Shown: positions 8,341-18,689, numbered from the stretch's first letter. The stretch is DNA of 64,000 nt from Salaquimonas sp. (GCA_022340185.1 JAJDOK010000040.1:20634-84633), one strand, 5' to 3'. Numbers and translations are program-made. Notes: generated by a model not told the origin, from the letters alone.

Positions 8341-10656
8341 TCATTGGTTCTGCTCCTGCGGGACCCTCTCTTGCAGATTCCATGGCCGTCTTCCGGATTG
8401 CCGTGACGCCTCGACCGTGTATGCCGATTTTCCACTCCCTTGCCGCGCGATCCGGATCGCCTGGCTGCCGCCGGTCTCGAAATCCTTGCGCTTCAAAACG
8501 ACAGCCGGCCAGCGCTCATTTCCACGAATTTTGGGGCAGTGCAGCCATCTCAGTCGCGGCATCAACAGGATATCGGCTTTTGCGCAGGCCTGAGGCAGAA
8601 GATCGGGATCGTAGACCACATGCAGGACCTGCCCGCCCTGTAGCCGCACCACACACAGGTCGCGGTCGCAGCGCTCATCGATCATCCCTTCGCTTTTTCC
8701 CGCGATGCCTTGCGACCAAGCCCTCAGCCAGATATCGGTGACGAAAGCATTGCGGCGCGGATAGAGTGGCACCAGCCTGCCTTGCCCGTCCGCCACGGCA
8801 ACCGTTCTTCCATCCTCCGCCGCCAGTATATCCGGCGTGGTGCCGGAGCCTGCCAGCAAGGGCAACATGGCGAGTGGCGCAAGTCCCGCAAATCGCAATT
8901 TCGTTCGGAGCAGGGTCAAGAACACCAGCCCGCAAGCGCCCGCATAGAGCAGCGTTACCGGCTGTACGCCCGTCACCCCGGCCATGCCGAAGCCGTTGAC
9001 CCAGTTTGAAATCGCCACCATGCGCTCGATGCCAAAGCCGAGCACGCTCAGAAAGGGCTGTTCCAGCCCATAGGGCATGGCAAGCGTTGAAATCAGCGCG
9101 AACGGCATCACCAGGGTTGTCACCACCGGCATGGCGAGCGCGTTGGCCAGCAAGCCGAGCGGCGCGACACGATGGAAATGCCATGCCGCGAACAGACCCG
9201 TCGCCAGCCCCGCGATCAGGCTGGTGAAGAGGATGCCGCCCAGATAGGTGGGCACGAAGCCAGCCATGCGCGCCAGCCTGCCGACATGCGGATCGGCGCT
9301 GACACGCAAGCGGCGCCAGTTGCGCTCCCGCAATGCCTGATAGGCGGCCACCAGCGCCGCGGCCGCCGCGAACGACATCTGGAAGCCCGGCTCCAGAATG
9401 CTTTCCGGCGACAGGGTGAGAATGAGAAAGGCGGCGATGGCGACATTGCGGATGGTTACCGCCCGCCGGTCGGCCAGCGCCGCCGTCAGCATGACCGCGA
9501 TCATCACCCAGGCGCGCTGCGTGGCGACCGACGCCCCGGAGATCGTGAGATAGGCCGTCGCCGCGGCCAGACCCGCCCCCGCCGCCCATTTGGCGATCGG
9601 ACGACTGAGCGTCAGTGCCGGCGACCATGCCAGCAGCCAGCGCAGGCCCCACACCACGGTGAGCGCGACCAGCGCCATGTGCAGGCCGGAAATGGCGAGC
9701 ACATGCGCCAAGCCGGACTGGCGCAGGCTTTCGGCCGTTTCCCCGTCAATGCCGCTGCGGTCTCCGGTGATCAGTGCCGTCGCGATATCGCCCGGCTCAC
9801 CCGGCAAGCCTGCCCGTATCCGTCTGCCGATCGCCTGGCGCAGCGTGTTGAGGTCGATCCGCCACTTTTCGTACCAGGCGGGCTGGATCGCCGTTTTGCC
9901 CTCATGTGGTGCGCCGAGGAAGAAGCCGGTGCCGCCCAGCCGGTCGAAGCGGGCGAAGAAGTTGAAATCGTAGCCGCCTGGATAGGCAGGGCCGTTGATC
10001 GGCATGATCCGCGCCTTGCCGGCGATCGGTTGGCCGGGCGAGTAGGGCCGCTTGCCGGCCGATGCCGACAGCCGGATGCGCTCGGGCAATTTGCTTCGGT
10101 CGATTCCTGCAATCTTGATCGGGCGGATGAGATAGCGCGACGAACCTCTGGAATTGCGGTCGCTCTCCAGCACCAGCCCGGTGATTTGCGCCGTCACCTG
10201 ATGTTCGATCACAGGCGCGGAAACCGTCCATGTGCGCAATTGCGCCGTTCCCATCCCGGCGAGATACAGCGTGACGGAAACCAGCACGAGCCAGGTTGCA
10301 CCTCTCGTCTGCAATCGCCATGCAACGCCACCCAATACTGCCGCACTCGTCCACACCACCAACGCCACCGGTTCGGAGGGAATGGCGAAATAGGTCAGGA
10401 TGCCCAGGCCGAAAAAGACCGGTACGAAATTGAAAAGACTGCCGGTTTCGCGTTCATACGCAAAGGCGCGGGCGAATGCTTCGCCAAGGTCGAGCCGTGA
10501 CTGCGACACGCGCAGAACAATGCGGCGCAACCTGCCTGGCGCAAATTCGCCGGCGCGAAGCCGTGCGTGCTGGCGTGACGGCAGTTCGGGACGGCGGACG
10601 CGCCCCGCTGTTTCGTCCCGTCCTTGCGTTTCTTCGATGTCGGTTGGTTCGGACAT
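8341..10656 (-). CDS. comEC: ComEC/Rec2-family DNA-uptake membrane protein
   Basis: ComEC family proteins form the inner-membrane channel for single-stranded DNA during transformation. The protein has many membrane spans, a DUF4131-like N-terminal region and the Competence core with HVLAISGLHMALVALTV (near the middle). The C-terminal part after the last spans is short, and no full metallo-beta-lactamase motif is visible, as in other rhizobial versions. I use the ATG at 10656 (MSEPTDIEE, 771 residues), which has GGAG eight bases upstream, rather than the track's GTG at 10713. It is divergent from gltX and convergent with lexA. No other competence gene is nearby, so actual DNA uptake is unproven. 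Confidence 0.88.
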   Translation of the reverse strand: MSEPTDIEETQGRDETAGRVRRPELPSRQHARLRAGEFAPGRLRRIVLRVSQSRLDLGEAFARAFAYERETGSLFNFVPVFFGLGILTYFAIPSEPVALVVWTSAAVLGGVAWRLQTRGATWLVLVSVTLYLAGMGTAQLRTWTVSAPVIEHQVTAQITGLVLESDRNSRGSSRYLIRPIKIAGIDRSKLPERIRLSASAGKRPYSPGQPIAGKARIMPINGPAYPGGYDFNFFARFDRLGGTGFFLGAPHEGKTAIQPAWYEKWRIDLNTLRQAIGRRIRAGLPGEPGDIATALITGDRSGIDGETAESLRQSGLAHVLAISGLHMALVALTVVWGLRWLLAWSPALTLSRPIAKWAAGAGLAAATAYLTISGASVATQRAWVMIAVMLTAALADRRAVTIRNVAIAAFLILTLSPESILEPGFQMSFAAAAALVAAYQALRERNWRRLRVSADPHVGRLARMAGFVPTYLGGILFTSLIAGLATGLFAAWHFHRVAPLGLLANALAMPVVTTLVMPFALISTLAMPYGLEQPFLSVLGFGIERMVAISNWVNGFGMAGVTGVQPVTLLYAGACGLVFLTLLRTKLRFAGLAPLAMLPLLAGSGTTPDILAAEDGRTVAVADGQGRLVPLYPRRNAFVTDIWLRAWSQGIAGKSEGMIDERCDRDLCVVRLQGGQVLHVVYDPDLLPQACAKADILLMPRLRWLHCPKIRGNERWPAVVLKRKDFETGGSQAIRIARQGSGKSAYTVEASRQSGRRPWNLQERVPQEQNQ

Positions 10657-10712
10657 CGTCCCCGCTCCGTCCGGCCCTGTTCCACTCGACCTTGTCAACT
10701 GCTGGCGCGGCA

Positions 10713-10740
10713 CTTGCCCAGCCGGGTAAACATGCTACAT
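10713..10740 (+). promoter_or_regulatory. Candidate gltX promoter
   Basis: CTTGCC and CTACAT are separated by 16 bp, about 76 bp before the gltX ATG in the comEC/gltX divergent gap. It resembles the rhizobial housekeeping promoter and was judged by eye. Confidence 0.45.
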
Positions 10741-10816
10741 CAGCGCGCAATCAATCGCCAAAGACAAGCGCCGCGACCTGTCTCCTCGCCTGCGCCATCT
10801 CTATGAACAGGATCCC

Positions 10817-12244
10817 ATGACTTCGAAGGTCGTCACCCGATTTGCCCCCTCGCCCACCGGTTTCCTGCATATCGGCGGCGCGCGCACCGCGCTGTTCAAC
10901 TGGCTTTATGCCATGGGCCATGGCGGCAGGATGCTGCTCAGGATCGAGGATACCGACCGCGAGCGTTCGACCCAGGCCGCCGTCGACGCCATTCTCGACG
11001 GGCTGTCCTGGCTCGGTATCGAATGGGACGGCGACCCGATCTCGCAATTTGCCCGCGCCGAACGTCATCGCGAAGTCGCCGAACACCTGCTTGCCGAAGG
11101 CAAGGCCTATTACTGCTTCGCCACACCCGAGGAACTGACCGAGATGCGCGAGAAGGCGCGCGCGGAAGGCCGCCCGCCGCGCTATGACGGGCGCTGGCGC
11201 GACCGCGACCCCTCCGAAGCGCCGCCAGGCGCAAAGGGCGTGATCCGCATCAAGGCGCCGCAGGACGGCGAAACCATCGTCAACGATAAGGTCCAGGGCA
11301 GGATTGCCTTTCCGAACAAGGATCTGGACGACTTCATCCTGCTGCGTTCCGATGGCACGCCGACCTATATGCACGCCGTCGTCGTCGACGATCACGACAT
11401 GGGAGTCACCCACATCATCCGTGGTGACGATCACCTGACCAATGCCGGGCGCCAGACCCTGATCTACAACGCGCTCGGCTGGGACATACCGGTCATGGGC
11501 CATGTGCCGCTGATCCATGGGCCGGACGGCGCCAAATTGTCCAAGCGCCACGGTGCACTCGGCGCTGAAGCCTATCGCGCCATGGGCTATCTGCCCGAGG
11601 CATTGCGGAACTATCTCGTCCGGCTCGGTTGGGCGCATGGCGACGACGAGATCATGTCCACCGAGCAGATGATCGAATGGTTCGGCTTCGACGGGCTGGG
11701 GCGGGCGCCGGCGCGGTTCGACATTGCCAAGCTGCAGGCGCTGAACGGCCACTATATCCGCCATGCCGATGACGACTATCTCGTGACGCGCATGCTCGAC
11801 ATCCTGCCCGACGTGAAAGGCGGCGAGGCGATGGCGCGCGATCTCGATTCGGAAAGATACCACCAGCTCATCGCCGCCATGCCGGGGCTGAAGGAGCGCG
11901 CCAAGACCGTGCTCGACCTGATCGACGGTGCAGCTTTCCTGTTTGCGCGCGCGCCGCTCGATCTGGACGAAAAGGCGGCCGCATTGCTCGACCACGAAAC
12001 ACGCGAACTTATCGGCGAACTGATCCCGATCCTCGAAAATCTGCCGCAATGGGATGCCGAATCCACCGAAAAGGCGGTGCGCGACTATGCCGAAAGCCGT
12101 GAATTGAAGCTCGGCAAGGTCGCCCAGCCGCTGCGCGCCGCGCTGACCGGAAAGACGGTTTCCCCACCCGTTTTCGACGTGCTGGCCGTGCTCGGACGCG
12201 ACGAAAGCCTGGAAAGGCTCACCGATCAGGCCCGTGCCGCCTGA
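10817..12244 (+). CDS. gltX: Glutamate-tRNA ligase
   Basis: GltX charges tRNA-Glu (and in many alphaproteobacteria also tRNA-Gln, corrected later by GatCAB). The 475-residue class I synthetase has the HIGH-type signature [18 protein letters not shown] at the N-terminus and the KMSKS-type [10 protein letters not shown] in the middle, followed by the all-helical anticodon-binding domain. It is followed by gltA after a 265-bp gap that holds its own regulatory signals, so the two genes are probably separate units. Confidence 0.97.
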   Translation: MTSKVVTRFAPSPTGFLHIGGARTALFNWLYAMGHGGRMLLRIEDTDRERSTQAAVDAILDGLSWLGIEWDGDPISQFARAERHREVAEHLLAEGKAYYCFATPEELTEMREKARAEGRPPRYDGRWRDRDPSEAPPGAKGVIRIKAPQDGETIVNDKVQGRIAFPNKDLDDFILLRSDGTPTYMHAVVVDDHDMGVTHIIRGDDHLTNAGRQTLIYNALGWDIPVMGHVPLIHGPDGAKLSKRHGALGAEAYRAMGYLPEALRNYLVRLGWAHGDDEIMSTEQMIEWFGFDGLGRAPARFDIAKLQALNGHYIRHADDDYLVTRMLDILPDVKGGEAMARDLDSERYHQLIAAMPGLKERAKTVLDLIDGAAFLFARAPLDLDEKAAALLDHETRELIGELIPILENLPQWDAESTEKAVRDYAESRELKLGKVAQPLRAALTGKTVSPPVFDVLAVLGRDESLERLTDQARAA

Positions 12245-12345
12245 ACGGCCCGATTTGCGTGCCAAATGGCGCGATATCTGCCCATCAGGTTAGCCCTGTC
12301 ACCGGCGCAGTTGACCCTGCGGCGACTTGTGCAAACGCCCCAAAT

Positions 12346-12392
12346 GCGATAGCTCTTTCGCAGCCGCGATAGCTTTTGTGCAACGCAGCATG
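12346..12392 (+). promoter_or_regulatory. gltA upstream repeats and shared TGCAACGCAGCATG motif
   Basis: The 9-mer GCGATAGCT occurs at 12346 and 12366, exactly 20 bp (two helical turns) apart. TGCAACGCAGCATG follows at 12379-12392. The same 14-mer occurs upstream of nuoA at 59613. It contains a TGC-N3-GCA core of the kind I associate with PhaR/AniA-type carbon-flux regulators; that assignment is from memory and tentative. Confidence 0.45.
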
Positions 12393-12509
12393 ACGGCCCC
12401 TCCCCCAGTTGGCGGTTTGCTGAATTTCAAGTCGAAGGCGCCATTCGGTTCGACCTGTTCAAGGACCGAAACGGGAGGGATGGGCACAATAATGGAAGGG
12501 ATTGGGATC

Positions 12510-13799
12510 ATGGCGGACAGAACAGCGAAACTGACCATCGGCGACGACAGTTGGGAATTTCCGGTCCGCTCAGGAACCATGGGCCCCGAGGTCGTCGATA
12601 TTTCGAAACTCTACGGCAGTTCCGACCGGTTCACCTATGATCCGGGCTTTACCTCCACCGCTTCTTGCGAATCCGAGATCACCTTCATCGACGGCGACAA
12701 GGGCGTCCTGTTGCATCGCGGCTACCCGATCGAGCAGCTCGCCGAACATGGCGACTTCCTGGAGACCTGCTACCTGCTGCTTTACGGCGACCTGCCGAAC
12801 CAGGTCGAGAGCGACGATTTCCACAAGCGCGTGATCAACCACACCATGGTGCACGAACAGATGCAGTTCCTGTTCCGCGGTTTCCGCCGCGATGCGCACC
12901 CCATGGCGGTCATGTGCGGCGTCGTCGGCGCCCTGTCGGCCTTCTATCACGACTCCACCGATATTTCGGACCCGCACCAGCGCATGGTCGCCTCGATCCG
13001 CATGATCGCCAAGATGCCGACCATCGCGGCCATGGCCTACAAATACTCGATCGGCCAGCCCTTCATCTATCCGCAGAACGATCTCGATTATGCGGCGAAT
13101 TTCCTGCGCATGTGTTTTGCGGTTCCCTGCGAGGAATACGAGGTCAGTGAGGTCAAGGCGCGTGCCATGGACCGCATCTTCATCCTGCATGCCGATCATG
13201 AGCAGAATGCCTCGACCTCGACCGTGCGCCTTGCCGGTTCCTCGGGCGCCAATCCGTTCGCCTGCATCGCCGCCGGCATCGCCTGCCTGTGGGGGCCGGC
13301 CCATGGCGGTGCCAACGAAGCCGCACTCAACATGCTCGAGGAGATCGGCACGGTCGACCGCATTCCCGAATTCGTCGCCCGCGCCAAGGACAAGGACGAT
13401 CCGTTTCGCCTGATGGGCTTCGGCCATCGTGTCTACAAGAATTACGATCCGCGCGCGCGCATCATGCAGAAGACCTGCCACGAAGTCCTGGGCGAACTCG
13501 GCATCAACGACAATCCGCTGCTCGAAGTGGCGATGGAACTGGAGAAGATCGCCCTTTCCGACGAGTATTTCATCGAAAAGAAGCTCTATCCGAATATCGA
13601 TTTCTATTCCGGCATCACGCTGAAGGCGATGGGTTTTCCGACGACCATGTTCACCGTATTGTTCTCGCTGGCGCGCACCGTCGGCTGGATCGCGCAGTGG
13701 AAGGAGATGATCGAGGACCCCCATCAGCGTATCGGCCGTCCCCGCCAGCTCTATACCGGTGCGACGACCCGCGAATATGTGCCCATCGAAAAGCGCTGA
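12510..13799 (+). CDS. gltA: Citrate synthase
   Basis: GltA condenses oxaloacetate with acetyl-CoA at the entry to the TCA cycle. The track extends 61 codons upstream through the regulatory region. The ATG at 12510 ([19 protein letters not shown]) has GGAAGGG upstream and gives 429 residues, the usual length of the type II, NADH-sensitive hexameric enzyme. Catalytic segments visible are [26 protein letters not shown] and [16 protein letters not shown]. The gene ends at a strong intrinsic terminator. A shared upstream motif hints at joint control with the nuo operon. Confidence 0.97.
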   Translation: MADRTAKLTIGDDSWEFPVRSGTMGPEVVDISKLYGSSDRFTYDPGFTSTASCESEITFIDGDKGVLLHRGYPIEQLAEHGDFLETCYLLLYGDLPNQVESDDFHKRVINHTMVHEQMQFLFRGFRRDAHPMAVMCGVVGALSAFYHDSTDISDPHQRMVASIRMIAKMPTIAAMAYKYSIGQPFIYPQNDLDYAANFLRMCFAVPCEEYEVSEVKARAMDRIFILHADHEQNASTSTVRLAGSSGANPFACIAAGIACLWGPAHGGANEAALNMLEEIGTVDRIPEFVARAKDKDDPFRLMGFGHRVYKNYDPRARIMQKTCHEVLGELGINDNPLLEVAMELEKIALSDEYFIEKKLYPNIDFYSGITLKAMGFPTTMFTVLFSLARTVGWIAQWKEMIEDPHQRIGRPRQLYTGATTREYVPIEKR

Positions 13800-13828
13800 T
13801 ACGCCTCACATCAAGGCAAAAACAGAAT

Positions 13829-13852
13829 GGCCGCCCCGAAGGCGGCCTTTTT
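13829..13852 (+). terminator. Rho-independent terminator of gltA
   Basis: A 7-bp GC stem (GGCCGCC / GGCGGCC) with loop CCGAA is followed directly by TTTTT, 30 bp after the gltA stop. Confidence 0.92.
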
Positions 13853-13871
13853 GTTGGTTGGCCCTGCACCG

Positions 13872-14246
13872 CTAATTGGCCGGAACTCCGCAGCCATTGC
13901 CCGTGACCATGCCGAGCGTGCCGTCGGGGTTGATGAACAGGACGTAGGAGAGCCTTCCATTGACCTTTTTAAGCGTGATCAGCAGTTGGCCGCCACTGCT
14001 CTGGTTGTAGATCTTGACCTTGTGGGTGCCGAAGCCTGGTATAAAAACCCCTTTTGCCGCCGCGCCTGCCCGGACGTTGATTTGCCTCTTGGCGACCAGT
14101 TCGATCGGATCGAACTCGTTGTAGAACTTGAGTCGGAGATTGACCGGGGAGCAATTGTAAACACTGATTGCCTTTGCCGGTGACGCGCTACCGATGACAA
14201 TCGCCGCCACGCCAAGCGTTACGAGCTTTCCCAACCGCTTATTCAT
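13872..14246 (-). CDS. Small secreted protein of unknown function
   Basis: I do not recognise this family. The ATG at 14246 has GGAGGGAG nine bases upstream; the track start at 14252 is a TTG. The 124-residue product starts with a clear signal peptide (MNKRLGKLVTLGVAAIVIGS, cleavage probably after PAKA). The mature part of about 98 residues is rich in beta-strand-like stretches with basic residues. It has two well-separated cysteines, one near its start (VYNCSP) and one near its end (GNGCGVPAN), which could form a disulfide in the periplasm. It follows lpxB by about 50 bp on the same strand, so it may be a tail gene of the lipid A operon. Confidence 0.75.
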   Translation of the reverse strand: MNKRLGKLVTLGVAAIVIGSASPAKAISVYNCSPVNLRLKFYNEFDPIELVAKRQINVRAGAAAKGVFIPGFGTHKVKIYNQSSGGQLLITLKKVNGRLSYVLFINPDGTLGMVTGNGCGVPAN

Positions 14247-14295
14247 TTCCAATTCTCCCTCCGGTCCATTCCGCCGGTGTCCGACATTCCGGCGT

Positions 14296-15468
14296 TCACT
14301 TTAGCCCCTGATCTGTCTTTCCCTTCGCCACGGCAAGGATCGCACGCGCCGCCAGGATACCGGAAGGTTCCTGCGTTTTCATCGCCTGCGCCATCCGTTC
14401 GAAGCCTTGAAGTTGCGCCTGTCTTGCCATGCTGTCACGCATCAGTTCTTCGAGCGCGCGGGCCAGCCAGCCCGGACGGATCATATCGCCGACACGCTCG
14501 GGCAGAAAGGTTTCGTCGGTGATCAGATTGGGCAGCGCCGCCGACCAGCCGGTGATCAGGTGGCGCACGAGATGCATCAGCCAGTCGAGCCTGTAGATCG
14601 AGACCATGGGGATGCGGTGAAGCGCCAGTTCGAGCAGAACCGTGCCGGAGGCGGCAAGCGCGGCGTCGGCATCCGCAAAGGCTTCGTTTTTCGCCGCCTC
14701 GCCCGAGATGACTTCCGGCTTGACCGGCCAGGATGCCACCGCCCTTTCGATTTCGGCTTTGAGATGCGGTACCGCCGGCAGCACGGCGCGGAATGTCGCG
14801 CCATGTTCTTTCGACCTTTTATCCATGATCGCTAGCGTATCGCGGATATCCGGCAGCAGCAGTTTGACTTCGCTTCGCCTTGATCCGGGCAGCACCAGCA
14901 GCAGCGGATCGTCTGCAGGCTTCATCCTGTCGCCGGGTGCTACATCACCAAGGCGGCTTGCCAGCGGATGACCGACATAGCTCGCTGCCGGCCCGCCGAG
15001 TTCGGCAAGCACGTTCGGCTCGAAGGGCAGCAAGGTCAGCACATGGTCGATGATGCCCCGCATGGCGCTCGCCCTGCCCGGCCGCCACGCCCACACGCTC
15101 GGGCAGACATATTTGACGATCTTCAGATCCGGCAATCTAGCGCGCACGCGCTTTGCCACACGCAGGTTGAAATCGGGACTGTCGATCAGAACGAGCACGT
15201 CCGGCTTCGTGGTGACGATGTCGTCGGTGACTTGGCCAATGCGCCTTATCAGCGTGGGTATGCGGGCTACGACGCCGGCAAGCCCCATCACCGAAATATC
15301 CGAGATGTCAAAAAGACTGGAAAGACCCAGTTTCTGCATGCGTGGGCCGGCGAGCCCACGAAATTGCGCATCGGGCGCAATCCGGCGCAGGGCTTCGGCC
15401 AATTCGGCACCCAATACGTCACCGGAGGCTTCGCCGACCACCAGATAGGCTGTGATCGCTTCAGCCAT
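14296..15468 (-). CDS. lpxB: Lipid-A-disaccharide synthase
   Basis: LpxB joins lipid X with UDP-2,3-diacylglucosamine to form the lipid A disaccharide at the inner membrane. The ATG at 15468 gives MAEAITAYLVVGEASGDVLG and 390 residues; the track start adds ten residues read through the end of lpxI. The GT19 family features EASGD, VWAWRPGRA, and LPGSRRSEVKLLLP are all present. The start lies inside the lpxI 3' end (8-bp overlap), indicating coupled translation. Confidence 0.96.
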   Translation of the reverse strand: MAEAITAYLVVGEASGDVLGAELAEALRRIAPDAQFRGLAGPRMQKLGLSSLFDISDISVMGLAGVVARIPTLIRRIGQVTDDIVTTKPDVLVLIDSPDFNLRVAKRVRARLPDLKIVKYVCPSVWAWRPGRASAMRGIIDHVLTLLPFEPNVLAELGGPAASYVGHPLASRLGDVAPGDRMKPADDPLLLVLPGSRRSEVKLLLPDIRDTLAIMDKRSKEHGATFRAVLPAVPHLKAEIERAVASWPVKPEVISGEAAKNEAFADADAALAASGTVLLELALHRIPMVSIYRLDWLMHLVRHLITGWSAALPNLITDETFLPERVGDMIRPGWLARALEELMRDSMARQAQLQGFERMAQAMKTQEPSGILAARAILAVAKGKTDQGLK

Positions 15469-16366
15469 CGTCGCCGAGCTCCCCGGCCTCCACGCCATAA
15501 AGATAAAGACCGGCCGAGCGCGCGGCTTCCAGCGTCTTTTCGCGTTCGAGGATGATCGAATGGCCTGCCTCCAGCGCTATGCCCTTCAGGCCCGCTTTGG
15601 CGGCTGCTGCCACGGTGCGCGGCCCGATCGCCGGCAGATCGGCGCGATCGTCCTGCCCCGGCTTCATCGTCTTGACCAGAACGCCGTTCTTGCCTTCTTC
15701 CGGCATGCGGCCGACCTTGCGCATGCGCACCACGCGCGCCAGCATTTCGTCGGTGCCTTCGGCGGCCTCCACCGCAACCACGCGGCCACCCTCGGCGATC
15801 GCCGCCTGGCCGATGTCGAGATGGCCGACCGCCTTGCAGGCCGAGAAGGCGCGGCGGATATTGAGGAAATCCTTCGCTCCCGGCTTTCGCCCGACCATCG
15901 TACCGGCAGCAGCCAGCAATTGCGGTGCGATCTGGTGTGCGCCGACGACGCTGATCCCATGCTTTTCGAACAGCTTGATCGTGCCGGACAGCACCGTATT
16001 GTCGCCACCGAGCATGAAGATCAGCACCTGCGGCAGCGCCTTGACCCCGCCCCAGTCGAGTTTGAGTGCGGAAACTTCAGGCCGTCGATGGATGCCGCCG
16101 GCAAAGACCGCTTCCTTGATGCCGCGATCCCTCAACAGGCGAAAAAGCCGGCCGAGCTGGCCCCAGGAAATGATTTCGCCGGGAAAGGCGCGAATGCGTT
16201 TTTCCGCCTCGCCTTCGATGCCGATCATGTAGGGGTGGCGTCCGGCTTCGACCGCGCCCTGGGCGATCTCGAGCGGCAACGAACCGTAACCGCAGATTAT
16301 GGCGAGGTCCGGTTGGTAACCGGCAGGCACGCGTCCCGTCCAGTGTTCGCCCGCCGCGCCAGCCAT
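15461..16366 (-). CDS. lpxI: UDP-2,3-diacylglucosamine pyrophosphatase LpxI
   Basis: LpxI hydrolyses UDP-2,3-diacylglucosamine to lipid X and UMP, replacing LpxH in alphaproteobacteria. The 301-residue protein is a DUF1009 family member with LAIICGYGSLPLEIAQGA at the N-terminus, EAVFAGGIHRRPEVSALKLD, and the C-terminal domain with GRMPEEGKNGVLVKTMKPGQ. The ATG at 16366 is preferred to the TTG of the track. It sits between lpxA and lpxB, which supports the pathway assignment. Confidence 0.95.
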   Translation of the reverse strand: MAGAAGEHWTGRVPAGYQPDLAIICGYGSLPLEIAQGAVEAGRHPYMIGIEGEAEKRIRAFPGEIISWGQLGRLFRLLRDRGIKEAVFAGGIHRRPEVSALKLDWGGVKALPQVLIFMLGGDNTVLSGTIKLFEKHGISVVGAHQIAPQLLAAAGTMVGRKPGAKDFLNIRRAFSACKAVGHLDIGQAAIAEGGRVVAVEAAEGTDEMLARVVRMRKVGRMPEEGKNGVLVKTMKPGQDDRADLPAIGPRTVAAAAKAGLKGIALEAGHSIILEREKTLEAARSAGLYLYGVEAGELGDDG

Positions 16367-16375
16367 GGCCAAACC

Positions 16376-17176
16376 CTAGGCCTCGCTCTCGTCGCGCCCC
16401 GGCGTGCAGATGGAGCGTTTGCCACCCAGACGGATAAAATCGAGAATCTCGTGTACCGCCTGATGCTGGTCGAATTCGGCAGCGACATCCTCGACGCGTT
16501 CGCGCAGGCTTCCCTCATCGGCAAACAGCGCCCGATAGGCGCGGCGTACCGTATGGATGTCCTCTCGCGAAAAACCGCGCCGCTGCATGCCGACAATGTT
16601 GAGGCCTGACAGATGCGCCCGGTTGCCCAGTGCCATGCCATAGGGAATGAGATCGTTTTCCAGTCCCGACAAGCCGCCGACAAAAGCATGCGCGCCGATG
16701 CGCGCGAACTGGATGACGGCTGCCCCGCCGCCAATGATGACATAATCACCGATGGTGACATGGCCGGCCAGCAGCACGCCGTTCGAAAAGATGACATGAT
16801 CTCCGACAATGCAGTCATGCGCGACATGGGAATTGGCGAGGAAAACGCAATGGTTCCCGACCACCGTTTCGGACCGGTCTCCCGCCGTGCCGGGATTCAT
16901 CGTCACGCCTTCGCGGATGATGCAGTCCGTACCAATGGTGAGCGTATTGTCTTCGCCCTGATATTTGAGGTCCTGCGGCTCATGTCCGATGGCCGCAAAG
17001 GGGAAGATGCGGGTGCGCGCGCCGATGCTTGTATTGCCCGTAACGACGGCGTGCGATTTCAGCTCGACATGGTCGCCGAGCGCGACATCGGGACCGACAT
17101 GGCAAAAAGGGCCGATACTGACCCCGGATCCAAGCTTTGCCCCGTCCTCGATGATGGCGGTGGGATGGATGGTCAT
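16376..17176 (-). CDS. lpxA: UDP-N-acetylglucosamine acyltransferase
   Basis: LpxA transfers a 3-hydroxyacyl chain from ACP to UDP-GlcNAc, the first lipid A step. The 266 residues show left-handed beta-helix hexapeptide repeats ([20 protein letters not shown] and onwards). The catalytic histidine lies in the [13 protein letters not shown] to [13 protein letters not shown] region, and there is a helical C-terminal domain. Its ATG overlaps the fabZ TGA (ATGA), so the two are translationally coupled. Confidence 0.97.
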   Translation of the reverse strand: MTIHPTAIIEDGAKLGSGVSIGPFCHVGPDVALGDHVELKSHAVVTGNTSIGARTRIFPFAAIGHEPQDLKYQGEDNTLTIGTDCIIREGVTMNPGTAGDRSETVVGNHCVFLANSHVAHDCIVGDHVIFSNGVLLAGHVTIGDYVIIGGGAAVIQFARIGAHAFVGGLSGLENDLIPYGMALGNRAHLSGLNIVGMQRRGFSREDIHTVRRAYRALFADEGSLRERVEDVAAEFDQHQAVHEILDFIRLGGKRSICTPGRDESEA

Positions 17177-17637
17177 TCCGGCTTCTCCTCCGGGTCGACC
17201 ATCATCGCGCTGATCAGCGCCTCGGCGACCTTGGCGCCTTCAACATAGGCCACGCAGTCATATTTGAAGATATTGCCGCGCTGGCGCCGCTTCTCCACCT
17301 CGATTTTGAGTACGTCGCCCGGCACGACCGGCTTGCGGAACTTCGCACCGTCGATCGTCATGAAATAGACAAGCTTGCGCGCGCCCATCAAATGCCGGTT
17401 GGCGACGATCGCGCCACAGGTCTGCGCCATGGCTTCCACGATGAGCACGCCAGGCATGATTGGTTCGCCTGGAAAGTGACCGTTGAAATGCGGCTCGTTG
17501 AACGTGACGTTCTTGATCCCCGTCGCCCTGTTGTCCTCGTCGATGTCGACGATGCGGTCGATCAGCAGAAACGGATAGCGATGCGGCAGCAGCTTGAATA
17601 TTTCGATGATCGAAATCTGGTCGAGTGTTTCGCTCAT
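17173..17637 (-). CDS. fabZ: 3-hydroxyacyl-ACP dehydratase FabZ
   Basis: FabZ dehydrates 3-hydroxyacyl-ACP in fatty acid elongation and competes with LpxA for the same substrate pool. The track ORF runs back into lpxD; the ATG at 17637 ([20 protein letters not shown]) gives the normal 154 residues. The hot-dog-fold active site is [20 protein letters not shown]. It overlaps lpxD by 4 bp (ATGA) upstream and lpxA by ATGA downstream, forming a tightly coupled lpxD-fabZ-lpxA block. Confidence 0.97.
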   Translation of the reverse strand: MSETLDQISIIEIFKLLPHRYPFLLIDRIVDIDEDNRATGIKNVTFNEPHFNGHFPGEPIMPGVLIVEAMAQTCGAIVANRHLMGARKLVYFMTIDGAKFRKPVVPGDVLKIEVEKRRQRGNIFKYDCVAYVEGAKVAEALISAMMVDPEEKPE

Positions 17638-18689
17638 TCGGTCTTGTCCCCGCCGCTTTTCGACTTCGCAACCATCGACTTGAGCATCATGTTCATTTTC
17701 ACCCAGTCGCGTACGGGCATGGCCGGCGTGCCGATGACCTTGGCGCCCGGCTCGAGGTTCATGTTGACCCCGGATCCTCCCCCGATTTGAGCGCCGTCTC
17801 CGACCTTGATGTGTCCAACTATACCTGTTTGCCCGGCCACCACCACGTAATCGCCCAAAGTGGCGCTGCCGGCGACACCCGCAAGGCCGACAATGATGCA
17901 ATGGCGGCCGATCACGACGTTATGGCCGATCTGCACCAGATTGTCGATCTTGGTACCCTCACCGATTACCGTGTCGCGATTCGATCCCCTGTCGACAGTC
18001 GAATTGGCGCCGATCTCGACATGATCCTGGATGATGACCCGGCCGATTTGTGCAACCTTGCGGTGACCACCGGGCCCCATGGCGAAGCCGAAACCGTCCT
18101 GGCCTATGCGCACACCCGGGTGCAGGATGACATGATCGCCGACAAAGGCATGCAGCACGGAAGCATTGATGCCGACCGTCGTGTTGCGGCCGATCTGCAC
18201 ATTGGCTCCGATGACCGCACCGGCAAGAACGTGGCTGCCACGCCCGATGGCGGCACCCTCGCCGATGACCGCACCGGCCTCGACGATCACATTGCTTTCC
18301 AGCTTTGCGCTTTCGGCGACGAAGGCATGAGAGGAAACCCCGGTCTCGCCGGTCACCGGCTGCGGCCGGGCCGCGGTCGGAAAAAGCAGCGAAAGTGCAG
18401 TGGCATAGGCCTTGTAAGGCTGGCTGTGCACAAGGATCTCGACCCTTTTGGGAACCCGGTCGGCGTATTTTTCATGACAGAAGACGGCGGTCGCGCCCGT
18501 CTGCTCCAGATGCGGCAGATATTTCGGATTGTCGATGAAGGAAATGCTGTCCTTGGGAGCAGCCTCCACCGGGCCGGCGGTCGCAATCACCTTCTGTGCT
18601 GCCTGGCTGTTGAGAAGCGTCGCACCAGTGGCGGCGGCGATTTCCTCCAGACTGCGGGGCTTGGGATCGAAAAAACTGGGATGCGTCAT
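17634..18689 (-). CDS. lpxD: UDP-3-O-(3-hydroxyacyl)glucosamine N-acyltransferase
   Basis: LpxD adds the second 3-hydroxyacyl chain to the glucosamine of the lipid A precursor. The ATG at 18689 ([19 protein letters not shown]) gives the usual 351 residues; the track adds 15 from an earlier ATG. An N-terminal uridine-binding domain (about 1-100) precedes a long series of hexapeptide repeats and the catalytic [20 protein letters not shown] segment. It follows bamA on the strand after a 216-bp gap containing a palindromic repeat. The ompH/skp gene often found there in other Proteobacteria is absent. Confidence 0.96.
   Translation of the reverse strand: MTHPSFFDPKPRSLEEIAAATGATLLNSQAAQKVIATAGPVEAAPKDSISFIDNPKYLPHLEQTGATAVFCHEKYADRVPKRVEILVHSQPYKAYATALSLLFPTAARPQPVTGETGVSSHAFVAESAKLESNVIVEAGAVIGEGAAIGRGSHVLAGAVIGANVQIGRNTTVGINASVLHAFVGDHVILHPGVRIGQDGFGFAMGPGGHRKVAQIGRVIIQDHVEIGANSTVDRGSNRDTVIGEGTKIDNLVQIGHNVVIGRHCIIVGLAGVAGSATLGDYVVVAGQTGIVGHIKVGDGAQIGGGSGVNMNLEPGAKVIGTPAMPVRDWVKMNMMLKSMVAKSKSGGDKTE

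Noticed and set aside
9172-10500. 442-codon plus-strand ORF opposite comEC
   Set aside because: Antisense shadow of comEC, rich in Arg/Gln/His as typical for such shadows, with no domain.
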